In this document: one piece after another, positions 58,301-64,000 of the stretch
How the letters are laid out: each line of letters starts with the position of its first letter
Numbering within the stretch: position 1 is the stretch's first letter
Source of the DNA: Carposina sasakii
Lineage: Eukaryota > Arthropoda > Insecta > Lepidoptera > Carposinidae
Length of the DNA stretch: 64,000 nucleotides
Direction: 5' to 3'
Assembly (NCBI GenBank): GCA_014607495.2
Contig: CP053157.1
Location: 7,626,001-7,690,000, forward strand
The notes under the pieces: generated by a model
What the model was told of the DNA's origin: nothing
Databases searched by the model: none
Seen by the model: the letters and a program-made list of their open reading frames with translations, nothing else
Position numbers and translations under genes: made by a program

Positions 58301-61300
58301 ACTCTTAAACAGTCAAAAGTACTTTTAACTGAATAAAATAGGCAAAAGTAGTTTTGACCGACCAGGTTGGTCAAAAGAGGTTTCGATTCGACTGAAAATC
58401 ATTGGTTAATAGTGCTTTTGACCACTGGCGGCTCGTCCTAAGGAGCGCTTGTGCAGTGCACTCCCACCCACGGAGATTACATAGGCAATCTATATTTCTA
58501 TATCTTTATTTTCATAATTACCTTTCAATTCTACTATGTTTATACAATAGCATAGAGGAATATTCCTCTATGATAATAGTGTCTACGCGTTCGTCTCAAG
58601 TAAGTTGTAATCTTATGTATCGAGTAGAGCGCTAGCGATCGCGCTCCAATGAAACGAAATTTGGTACGATTCCTAGTACTGTATTCAATGAGTGCGAAAG
58701 AGACATACCGACATAGGCCGGCGCGTGAAACAGCAGATTTCGTATGAAAAATTAGCCTAATCTGAAGCGCCCACAGAGATCTATAGAGTGGCCGTGGGGG
58801 CGTGGGCGGTGTAATTGAACTATGAACAAAATAGGCAAACATCGCGAAAACGCAATCAGTCGGGACTTGATTGCCTAACGCGTCACACGGGAGTGTTTTT
58901 TTATAATGCCTGCTTGTTCAGTGGTTGTGTGCAAGAATCGAAGTGACCATAAACTTGAAGGGGTCACTTTTCATAGGTAAGTACAATAACAATTTTGTTT
59001 TCTAGCATTTATACCCAAATTTCATTTTATTTCGTTAAAATAATTTTCACTGAGTGACATATGTAACCTAACGATTGAACCTAATACATTGCTCGCTAAG
59101 TGTATCATGCCTGGTGTTGAAATCAGTTTGACCGAGTGATGATAATTGCGCATATTGAATCGGCCGCTCCCGCGCACGGCCGCTGCTAAGCGCTTTGACA
59201 TAGAGTTGTACCTGTCATTTCTTGTTGTCGATACGTCACGTTGCCGCGAATAGTACCTACGAGTAATAACTAATGTTAAGTAGATAATTTTGAGAGTTTA
59301 AAAAATATTATGTTTATGTAAAACAATGGTGAATTACTTATTATTATTAGTGTAACAAAGTACCTAAATTAATGTAGATGTGTGCAAAGTCAACTTTCTT
59401 TATTTTTGTGTTTCTTATCAAACTGATTTCAACACCAGGCACGCTACACTTAGCGAGCAATGTATTAGGTTCAATCGTTAGGTTACATATGTCACTCAGT
59501 GAAAATTATTTTAACGAAATAAAATGAAATTTGGGTATAAATGCTAGAAAACAAAATTGTTATTGTACTTACCTATGAAAAGTGACCCCTTCAAGTTTAT
59601 GGTCACTTCGATTCTTGCACACAACCACTGAACAAGCAGGCATTATAAAAAAACACTCCCGTGTGACGCGTTAGGCAATCAAGTCCCGACTGATTGCGTT
59701 TTCGCGATGTTTGCCTATTTTGTTCATAGTTCAATTACACCGCCCACGCCCCCACGGCCACTCTATAGATCTCTGTGTCGATAACAAATTTATCGACAGT
59801 CAATCACTAGCGTACGTGTGAAATTTGTTGAATGTATTTGCTATACTGAGGCGCGTACTTACACAGTAGATAGCAATGTGTGCGCGCCAATGAGAGTACC
59901 GCCTTAAATGTGTGAGTGTCAGAGATTTATCAATGTTGGGTGTAATTTGTGTTATTATTTAGATGTCAATGTAAGTGTGGCTTATAGCCGCTTACATCAG
60001 AACTCAAACTAAGTGCGCTTAGCGGCCCATCTCCTGTGTTTCTGTTATCTATGGAAGCGCCGCTCATTAATTCGTAGTGTGCGTATGCGGCCACTAGATG
60101 TCGCTTAGTCCGAGTTAGAACGCGATATGGTTGTCTTTAATGTGTTTCATTAGGTCATCTGAATTTTAATAACAGTTATGGTAAGAGCTAGGCATGTAGT
60201 GTTGAGTAGGACACGACTTGAAAAAGAGTTTGTAAGAGTAGCCTCTTTTTTGTCCTGAGCCAGTACAATGTCCCACTTCAAATGAGGCGAGGCGTACCTA
60301 CTGACTGAACCATTTGAAGTTATTATAGTACGAAATATGCGCGCCTCCTGACGCCTCAAATGTCAGACGCGACGTGCTTTTGTCATGTCATTTGTTTGTT
60401 TAGTACAAATATTTTTAATTATAAATCTTACAAGTATAAAAAATGAATTTTATGTGTTTGTAGTAGAGATGGGTTATATTAGGTTATAACCTATACCTGT
60501 TCCTACTGCTTCTGTGACACAAAAATTCCTGTTCCAGAAACCTGTGACAAAATACTTCTTGGGTTTCTTATCAGTTTTTACAGGTTTTAGCCGTTTCCGA
60601 GATATGCCAAATAAATTTATAAACAAATATTGTAAAAAAAAAAGAAGAACAGTTATCGCTCAGTTATGCCTCGCCTCGCATGGAAGACAATATATTTCTC
60701 TCGCTCAAAATGTCAGACGCGACGACCGTGACGTGATCACGTGACGTGCTTGTCGTTTGTCTGCCTGCCTCGCTCGACCGTTCAAGCTCGACCGCGACAA
60801 GAAAATTGAAGTAGTACAATTCGAGGCACTCTTACATTTTGACGTCATGTCCGGGACAAATGAAGTGCCTCTTGTATGTCCTACTCAACACTATTAGAGC
60901 ATATAATGTTCTGTGGTATGGATGGTTTCATTCGTTAAGGGAGTGATCATGCGCGGCGTTTCCTAACTGTAATTTTGCATGCGCTCATATAAAAAAAACT
61001 CACTCCCATCTAATTGTATAGCATATTAATTATATGAGCTGCTCCTGTTTTATAAAATTTTGGTAAGCATTCAGAGGGTAAGCAATCATTTTAGCAAAGC
61101 AAAAATAATGTGTGACCTTACCTAAATTCACTGTTTCCTTTTATAAAAGCGGTTCCCCTCTGGCTCGTTGTTTGTCATAGTCTAACCTAACCTAACCTAA
61201 GATTACTGTTGCTATATCTATAAAAAATTGTCGATTTTTCAACAAAAACGGAATCCAATTAGTCAAAAGTACTTATAACCAGGCGCCATTGGCAAAACTA

Positions 61301-62327
61301 CTTTTAACTTAGTCAAAAGTAGTATTGTCGAAAGCATTTGTTTAAAAGTACTTTTGACTGATTTTGAACTGCAACATATACAATATACTAGCGGCCGCCC
61401 ACGACTTCGTCTGCGTAAACTTTAGAATCCCGTTAGTTCCCTTGGGAACTTCAAGAAATCCCTTCTTAGTGGACCTATACGTTGCTGAAGGAAGCCACCA
61501 CGGTCTAAATATCCGTCGGTCCAAATATTACGTTTCTGGCTTCGGTAGTTTTGCCTCGGCATTGATGAATCAGTCAGGATATGTATGTATGTAACTCTCA
61601 AGTATAACCTTCTTTGTGTTGGTTCTGCACCTGATCTCTCTGCATCGGACTATGAGAGTGACGGATTAGAGAGTGCATCTGTGTTTGCGAACCTGGCTAA
61701 TCTTACATTGGCCGCCTTGACCGTAATACGGTCGGAGATAGGTATTACATAGTTATAATCATGAACGTATAAAGAACTAGTGGCCCGCCCGCGCTTCGCT
61801 TCGTTACATATCAGTACATAGCTACAACTTCATATGTAGGTACAGCGGTTTTCATAAAATTTTGGAACTCCCGTTGGTTCCCTTCCCGTGGGAATTTCGG
61901 GAAATCCGTTCTTAGAGCTTCCTTGTAGCCCTAATCCGATTTCAGCTTCGTATAAATAGCGGTTTTCGTAAAAATGTAGAATTCCCGTTTGTCTCCTTCC
62001 CGTGGGAATTTCAGGAAATCCATCCTTAGTGCTTCCTCGCAGTCCCTAATGAACATATATGCCTAAATGCATATATGCGCAACGCGCCGCCATTACGGTG
62101 CTTCAACCTGTGCATTGGCAGCATTACGTCCGTTGCTGTTTATACGTTCATAGTTATATAATATGTTGATTGTAATACCGGTCCCCAGCTTGTCCGAGCT
62201 AACGTGGTCGGAGAGCTCGAGCGGCTCGGGGCGCGGCTCCAGCTCGGGCTCCAACGGCACGCTGGCGGCCGACCTGCGCCTGCCGCGCCTCGCGCCTACG
62301 CCGCGCCCGAGGACCAGATATAGGTAA
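32082..62327 (+). CDS. Kif19A: KIF19-type kinesin-8 motor protein, 13 coding exons, 692 aa
   Basis: Microtubule plus-end motor and depolymerase, known in vertebrates for limiting ciliary length. Exons: 32082-32156, 33713-33781, 34178-34288, 35075-35260, 49423-49664, 52911-53084, 53449-53614, 53978-54093, 54285-54566, 54879-55050, 56640-56853, 57425-57557, 62189-62327. All are GT-AG with matching phases (2079 nt). Motor domain about 25-341: P-loop GATGAGKT 112-119, switch I NDHSSRGH 217-224, switch II DLAGSE 248-253, then [16 protein letters not shown] and [12 protein letters not shown] coiled-coil and basic stalk follows. Exon 11 ([12 protein letters not shown] ... [13 protein letters not shown]) matches the KIF19-specific region. 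The stop is TAA 62325-62327, but AG|GTAACA at 62323 could be a donor to further exons. Confidence 0.92.
32157..33712 (+). other. KIF19 intron 1
   Basis: Holds a tRNA-derived SINE (32240-32480) and otherwise AT-rich sequence with no gene. Confidence 0.6.
32240..32480 (+). mobile_element. tRNA-derived SINE in KIF19 intron 1
   Basis: The head has an A-box-like ACTCAGTGGTTAAGAC and a B-box-like AGTTCGATCTTAG at tRNA spacing, followed by a non-tRNA body ('ccagaagggttggcgtcagg', 'gcttcgatagaaactcaccg'). The tail is unclear. Confidence 0.5.
33935..34020 (-). mobile_element. (GAT)n-family non-LTR 3' fragment, minus strand
   Basis: Reverse complement of 'gtccagcagtggactgcaat' with two changes, plus the adjacent ggaggcctacg block. 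Lies in KIF19 intron 2. Confidence 0.65.
35261..38540 (+). other. KIF19 intron 4, first part
   Basis: No gene. AT-rich with only short scattered frames. The frame 35394-35699 shows no recognisable domain. Confidence 0.55.
38550..38700 (+). repeat. Diverged fragment of the 57.6 kb TIR element family
   Basis: 'acggtgttttttggttgc', 'tacatcaaataaag' and 'tgtttatacaaaaaat' parallel the left end of the element at 57599-57983. Confidence 0.5.
39232..39747. mobile_element. DNA element with about 115-bp terminal inverted repeats
   Basis: Left arm 39232-39355 (ataaactgactttaaaa, ttaactgacttcaaaaaac, aactaatttatctactt) is mirrored by 39640-39747. The centre has no transposase. Part of the word 'gaagtcggttaa' recurs at 43890, so the family is dispersed. 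Confidence 0.8.
39860..39975 (+). repeat. Copy 1 of a 110-bp dispersed repeat (cgttagccctacat)
   Basis: 'cgttagccctacatagtttc', 'taaccgttaaggagttctg' and 'cagcacagcagcatcagatg' recur at 43388-43490 and 43515-43632, on either side of the 40.2-43.2 kb element. Confidence 0.75.
40665..40830 (+). repeat. Four 41-bp tandem repeats in the left arm
   Basis: CGTGAAACGCTTAACAGCTC-type units start at 40665, 40706, 40747 and about 40788, with progressive divergence. Confidence 0.8.
41105..41135 (-). other. A-rich tail of the LINE fragment
   Basis: T-rich runs on the plus strand (two runs of ten or more T) lie 80-110 bases past the stop of the RNase H frame, as expected for a LINE poly(A) end. Confidence 0.6.
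41215..42600 (-). CDS. 5'-truncated LINE ORF2: end of reverse transcriptase plus RNase H, 461 aa
   Basis: The N-terminal part reads like the C-terminal edge of a LINE reverse transcriptase ([14 protein letters not shown]). A complete RNase H domain follows with the D-E-D-D set: [21 protein letters not shown] and GNEVADRL, and the [11 protein letters not shown] block. A Cys/His knuckle ([17 protein letters not shown]) lies near the C-terminus. RNase H places it in the I/R1/LOA-like LINEs and not in Jockey proper. The frame is uninterrupted, so the insertion is young, but endonuclease and most of the reverse transcriptase are missing. The first Met is not a true start. Confidence 0.88.
   Translation of the reverse strand: MCGNASLLTLYMYILYDTSANCHKIKLDRLQNQAMRIIGGFIKSSPIHVMESELSLSPLFIRREYLAYKYTLKAQSWSNNATIDLLNKLSNLCLTRYWNNKNKPLLVKTFNETKNYKLHSSHSLQMFTLDVWVSYINIKNIIQTKLECIKGTKNMYETNSLKSDVIEELHTKYYAYHKIYTDGSKNTVGIGAAYFDPHERSGGCFSVSADVSVMSAELIAMSQALSYISSNNWPNVVIFSDCKSAIDHVARCASGHRGVPIVYRILEEIIMLQNKGISVRFQWVPAHIGLSGNEVADRLAKSGISQGNVITYEPDFSEVLTKLKKNNYHNWKHFYNERSRDKGIWYRTIQPQPPRIPWFNNVKLSRKYVKLIMRLRSGHIPSNKFAYLMKKSDTPNCDTCDKIEDVQHLLVECIKNQSERELLMREFKINLFDVGIMQTILSEPISTCAIMLCKLITVLYQ
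42777..43050 (+). repeat. Two 134-bp tandem copies in the right arm
   Basis: 'accaacaggccc' blocks at 42777 and 42911 each continue through 'attcagctgaataaagag' and 'ccccttataactctctt'. About 95 per cent alike by eye. Confidence 0.85.
43298..43348. repeat. (TA)n microsatellite with A-rich interruption
   Basis: Two TA runs separated by a short A stretch, followed by a T run. Confidence 0.95.
43388..43632 (+). repeat. Copies 2 and 3 of the cgttagccctacat repeat
   Basis: Two adjacent copies (43388-43490, 43515-43632) of the unit at 39860-39975. The second carries the same 'taaccgttaaggagttctg' block. Confidence 0.75.
43640..46970 (+). other. KIF19 intron 4, middle part
   Basis: No gene. A short dispersed-repeat fragment ('ccattcatttgggtcggcg') lies near 46220-46250. 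Otherwise AT-rich unique-looking sequence. Confidence 0.5.
46970..47145 (-). mobile_element. RTE-like retroposon copy
   Basis: 'gtctgtctcgctttcacgcc', 'ggctactttttatcccggg', 'cagtccacgcgg' and 'gtgtccactaaca' place it with the copies at 9752, 11409 and 6430. Confidence 0.65.
47146..48850 (+). other. KIF19 intron 4, late part
   Basis: No gene and no repeat I can name. Confidence 0.5.
48851..49015. mobile_element. Short MITE with TGGGC...CTAGACGACA inverted ends
   Basis: Left 'ttgggcgtttatcctagacg' plus acacggccacgacac is mirrored by 'tgtcgttgtcttgtcgtcta' plus ggggaaaatgccca at the right. A third, internal ttagacgacacg sits in the middle. About 160 bp, non-coding. Confidence 0.65.
49665..50456 (+). 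other. Start of KIF19 intron 5
   Basis: No gene. The minus-strand frame at 50059-50379 has no recognisable domain. Confidence 0.5.
50457..50723 (+). mobile_element. (GAT)n-tailed non-LTR retroposon, full-length copy of the family
   Basis: From 'gggccgcgtggtgccggcag' to a (GATGAT)n tail at 50706-50723. It is very close to the tandem copies in DGK epsilon intron 6, so the family has been active recently. Confidence 0.75.
50953..52586. mobile_element. Possible larger element with inverted 'ggcggatttacaaat' ends
   Basis: 'cagtggcggatttacaaat' plus a tgccgcc block near 50953 is roughly mirrored by 'gccgccgatatttataaatc' near 52550-52570. The foldback at 51798-52092 would be nested in it. The match is imperfect and no coding sequence survives. 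Confidence 0.3.
51798..52092. mobile_element. Foldback MITE, arms about 120 bp
   Basis: 'caagcacttagatgtccggt' is mirrored by 'accggacatctaagtgcttg', and 'atgatcgtaacataacaact' plus gaacag by 'ctgttcagttgttatgttac'. The loop is about 45 bases. Small differences in the outer arms show some age. Confidence 0.88.
55241..56138 (+). mobile_element. TIR element of the 57.6 kb family, split by an insertion
   Basis: Left part 55241-55518 and right part 56017-56138 together match the uninterrupted copy at 57599-57983. The intervening 55519-56016 is another repeat. Confidence 0.85.
55519..56016 (+). mobile_element. Nested insertion with 11-bp target duplication
   Basis: Flanked by CCTAATATTTT at 55508-55518 and 56017-56027. 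The interior matches 30868-31290 in inverse orientation. An 11-bp duplication suits target-primed insertion, but no clear poly(A) is seen. Confidence 0.75.
56910..57035 (+). repeat. Partial tandem duplicate of KIF19 exon 11 and its splice donor
   Basis: Repeats 56761-56890 at a distance of 149 bases, including 'gacgcgcagcggaggctgtc', 'gagcgcttgagg|gtaa' and the following intron sequence 'cttggctttgttatca'. One base is lost in the middle (attactaggcag versus ataccaggcgg). The 149-base period is not a multiple of three, so the copy is not an in-frame exon. Confidence 0.88.
57599..57983 (+). mobile_element. 385-bp TIR element, uninterrupted copy
   Basis: Starts ATACAGGATGTTTTTTGTTG and ends ...CAAAAATCATCCCGTAT, imperfect inverted ends. 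No coding sequence. Relatives are at 55241-56138 (split) and 38550-38700 (fragment). Confidence 0.75.
58906..58976 (+). CDS. THAP-domain first exon, plus-strand copy
   Basis: ATG at 58906 opens [16 protein letters not shown] then LEGVTFH and ends in a GTAAGT donor at 58977. The Cys-X4-Cys spacing and the following F-H are the start of a THAP zinc finger, a DNA-binding domain whose remaining C and H ligands would lie in the next exon. No continuing exon is found within the spacer. It is a solo first exon, probably from a P- or Kolobok-like transposase or a THAP gene. Confidence 0.55.
59573..59643 (-). CDS. THAP-domain first exon, minus-strand copy
   Basis: Mirror image of 58906-58976 in the other arm, with ATG at 59643-59641 and a GTAAGT donor at 59572-59567. 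The two copies point toward each other across the spacer. The coding part looks identical. Confidence 0.55.
60197..60893. mobile_element. 697-bp MITE with TAGTGTTGAGTAGGACA ends
   Basis: 17-bp perfect inverted ends at 60197-60213 and 60877-60893. Inside, 'atgtcagacgcgac' occurs twice. No transposase. Nested in the 58.3-61.4 kb unit. Confidence 0.85.
61390..62060 (+). mobile_element. RTE-like and related retroposon fragments near the end of KIF19 intron 12
   Basis: Head 'gcggccgcccacgacttcgt' at 61391, then two similar blocks around 61840-61930 and 61950-62050 ('cccttcccgtgggaatttc', 'aggaaatcc'). The 13.7 kb repeat recurs at 61640-61755. No coding sequence recognised. Confidence 0.55.
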
Positions 62328-62460
62328 CAAATATGATCCGATGGTCTTAGTTAATCCTAGTCATTCTAAATCCTCATTGGATTGCGTAGCGTTGGGCGCC
62401 CTCCGGCCAGATGAACTGATGACTTAAAGAGAATGGCTGGTAGTAACTGGATGGCAAAAA

Positions 62461-62530
62461 CGGGAGATCGAGCCATGTGGCGTACACTGGGGGAGGCCTA
62501 CGTCCAGCAGTGGAATGCAATAGGCTGACG
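62461..62530 (+). mobile_element. (GAT)n-family non-LTR 3' fragment
   Basis: 'ggggaggcctacgtccagca' and 'aataggctgacga' match the 3' ends at 7990 and 50700. Lies just downstream of KIF19. Confidence 0.65.
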
Positions 62531-63069
62531 AGGTATGTTATGAACTACATATCAACTCTACAACATGATAGCCTGTTTAGTCATGATAGTAAGTATAGCT
62601 AATTTCTATTTTTAAAATCAACCAAATAGTGTTAGTGTTTGCTACTACGAGTACTCCTATGCTAAAATGGCGCTTGGAAATATTTACATATTATAAAATT
62701 AAGAATTGGATGATCTTGAGACTCTACATAGCATTTGTAAATGTATCGATTTTTCAACTGTGTCGATACATATCAAACGTGCCTAAGTCCACTATAGTAA
62801 CGAATGAATGTTTTTCATTGGCCGGATTCTTTGTACAAAAAATGAAATATTGTTTTGGATTAAACCAGCTTAAGTCCTCTGTAACTGGTAGAAAATAAGG
62901 CTCAAAATTCGTTTTGTTTTCATACAAACCTAAGTCACCACGTCATTGGAAATCAAACTCGCCTAAGTCCGATTCGACCAATGACAGACAGCCCTGCACA
63001 GTGTCATGGCCGCAGTTGTTGACTTTGTGTCGTGGTGTTTGTTTCGTGCGCTTGCGTTTTTATAGAATT
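62531..63069. other. Spacer and possible promoter of the last gene
   Basis: The word gcctaagtc(c) occurs at least three times (about 62781, 62928, 62960), and cattgg/ccaatg words lie close by. No gene recognised in the frame 62629-62898. Confidence 0.35.
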
Positions 63070-64000
63070 ATGGAGCAAGAAATAAATGTAGTGAGGCCTG
63101 AATTAGCTAAAAAGAAGTTAAAACTCCAGACAAATGAAAAACGGAAGAAGAAACAACGAGATTTGTAAGTAATACGTTGTAATTTCACTTTGTTTTGGGT
63201 AGGGCGATGTGACATTAAATTTTGCATGTCCATGAACAGGGTCCGGACTCAGATTACTATCGGCCATCCATGTGATTGTTGTGTGTTTTACCTGACTGCC
63301 AAAAAAGGGTGATGTTTTTTATTACAATGCAATCAGGCTGGTTAATACTTAAATAACTTAATAGTAAGGGTTTTGCACTCGGTATTTAGTACCTATATAT
63401 TGATTGGTATTAGTACCTATATCGGTATTTTTCTTTAAGATAGGTAGACAATGTTTTAGCAAATTTTTAGTTTGCACCGACATCACTTATTTGGGTTTGT
63501 GTTTGAATGAGTGTATACCACGAGATGTCACGTAATAGGTTGTACGCCTCTTTAAGCGATAGCGACACAATGTAAATTAGTTTACGGCGTAGAAAGTTAC
63601 ACATTTAATTTTATACCTGCATTTGAAGATTATTTCAATTTATTTCCAGGTACTCTGCAAAAACCTTGCCAGAAAAACCAAAGTGTCAACACAACAAAAA
63701 GAGTGTGTACAAATGTGCAACGTTGACTTCTAATGATGTTTTTTATTTCCACAAAAAGTTTTACCGTAATCCTGACAAGATAAGTCAAGATAATTATATT
63801 TTACAAAATATGCTATTGGCTCCTGTTAAAAGAAAACGCCCTAGAAATAACAGTCGAAATGGACGCGCTTTCTCAAAGCAGTATTTTGTTACTAAGCACA
63901 GTAGTAAAGAAAAAGTTCCTGTCTGCCTCGCTGCGTTTTGTGGCATTTTAAAAATCAAACAAGGCCGTATTAAAGGCGTTTCCAATCGATACGCAGCGAC
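63070..64000 (+). CDS. Uncharacterised, probably transposon-derived protein, two exons seen, 3' end outside the window
   Basis: Exon 1 63070-63164 (ATG at 63070, highly basic ending EKRKKKQRD) joins exon 2 from 63650 through GTAAGT and ttatttccag, phase 2. Exon 2 is open to the window edge. It reads like a large insect family of unnamed proteins that start with a Lys-rich segment, a Cys-poor zinc-like region (KCQHNKKSVYKC), an N-x2-Q-x-YIL... segment, a basic RKRPRNN patch and a VPVCLAAFCGIL...GRIKGV block. I connect that family with insect DNA transposons from memory, so function is not assigned. Confidence 0.6.

Larger units (their letters stand above)
58772..59777. repeat. 359-bp inverted duplication around a 288-bp spacer
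   Basis: Arms 58772-59130 and 59419-59777 mirror each other with no net length change, since positions sum to 118549 at the start codons and at the donors. Only a few substitutions were seen, for example tatcatg versus tagcgtg near the inner end. Confidence 0.93.
58284..61380. mobile_element. 3.1 kb TIR-bounded unit in KIF19 intron 12 containing duplicated THAP exons
   Basis: TATATGTTGCAGT(T)CAAAA at 58284-58301 and 61362-61380 inverted, followed inward by CAGTCAAAAGTACTTTTAA (58310-58328) and its inverse (61343-61361). More copies of the AGTCAAAAGTA word lie at 61260-61330. Inside are the 359-bp inverted duplication and a separate 697-bp MITE. A THAP-type N-terminus is characteristic of P-element and Kolobok transposases, so this is probably a non-autonomous derivative. 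No transposase body remains. Confidence 0.6.

Overview
This is an animal nuclear window, almost certainly from a moth or butterfly (Lepidoptera). The genes are split by GT-AG introns. The long AT-rich introns are filled with repeat families I associate with lepidopteran genomes: RTE/Metulj-like retroposons with the 'cgactccgtccgcgtgg' type head, (GAT)n-tailed non-LTR ends, tRNA-derived SINEs, palindromic MITEs, piggyBac and pogo/Tigger elements. Species cannot be told from the sequence alone.

Four host genes can be reconstructed exon by exon. (1) A diacylglycerol kinase epsilon orthologue (+, 12 coding exons, 4125-11876, 519 aa) is preceded by a region rich in TATCGATA-like motifs. (2) A mitochondrial dicarboxylate carrier (SLC25A10/DIC type, - strand, 5 coding exons, 21208-18562, 291 aa) lies next to, and divergent from, (3) a single-coding-exon ELP6 (Elongator subunit 6) gene (22633-23379, 248 aa). 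(4) A KIF19-type kinesin-8 (+, 13 coding exons, 32082-62327, 692 aa) has a 14 kb intron 4. The right edge carries the start of a further gene or transposon-derived gene (63070 to the window end). The genes have no operon-like relationship; only the DIC/ELP6 pair plausibly shares a promoter region.

Layout: 1-1470, 3' part of a Tigger/jerky transposon; 1.5-4.1 kb, retroposon fragments and TATCGATA clusters; 4.1-11.9 kb, DGK epsilon with SINE, LINE and minisatellite insertions; 14.1-17.0 kb, a complete-looking pogo-type transposon whose 696-aa transposase ends in a PHD-like zinc finger; 18.6-23.4 kb, DIC and ELP6; 23.8-26.9 kb, a piggyBac element broken by one frameshift; 27.2-31.3 kb, MITEs, foldbacks and coding remnants; 32.1-62.3 kb, KIF19 with intronic transposons. 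These include a 3.0 kb TIR element hosting an RNase H-bearing LINE fragment, and a 3.1 kb TIR-bounded unit holding an inverted duplication of a THAP-domain first exon.

Most notable: two unrelated genes (DGK epsilon exon 7, KIF19 exon 11) each carry partial tandem duplications that copy the exon 3' end together with its splice donor. There is also the head-to-head THAP exon pair with 359-bp near-identical arms, a YY1/PHO-like motif array inside a foldback repeat, and motor-domain oddities in the kinesin (noncanonical switch I and a short loop after the P-loop).
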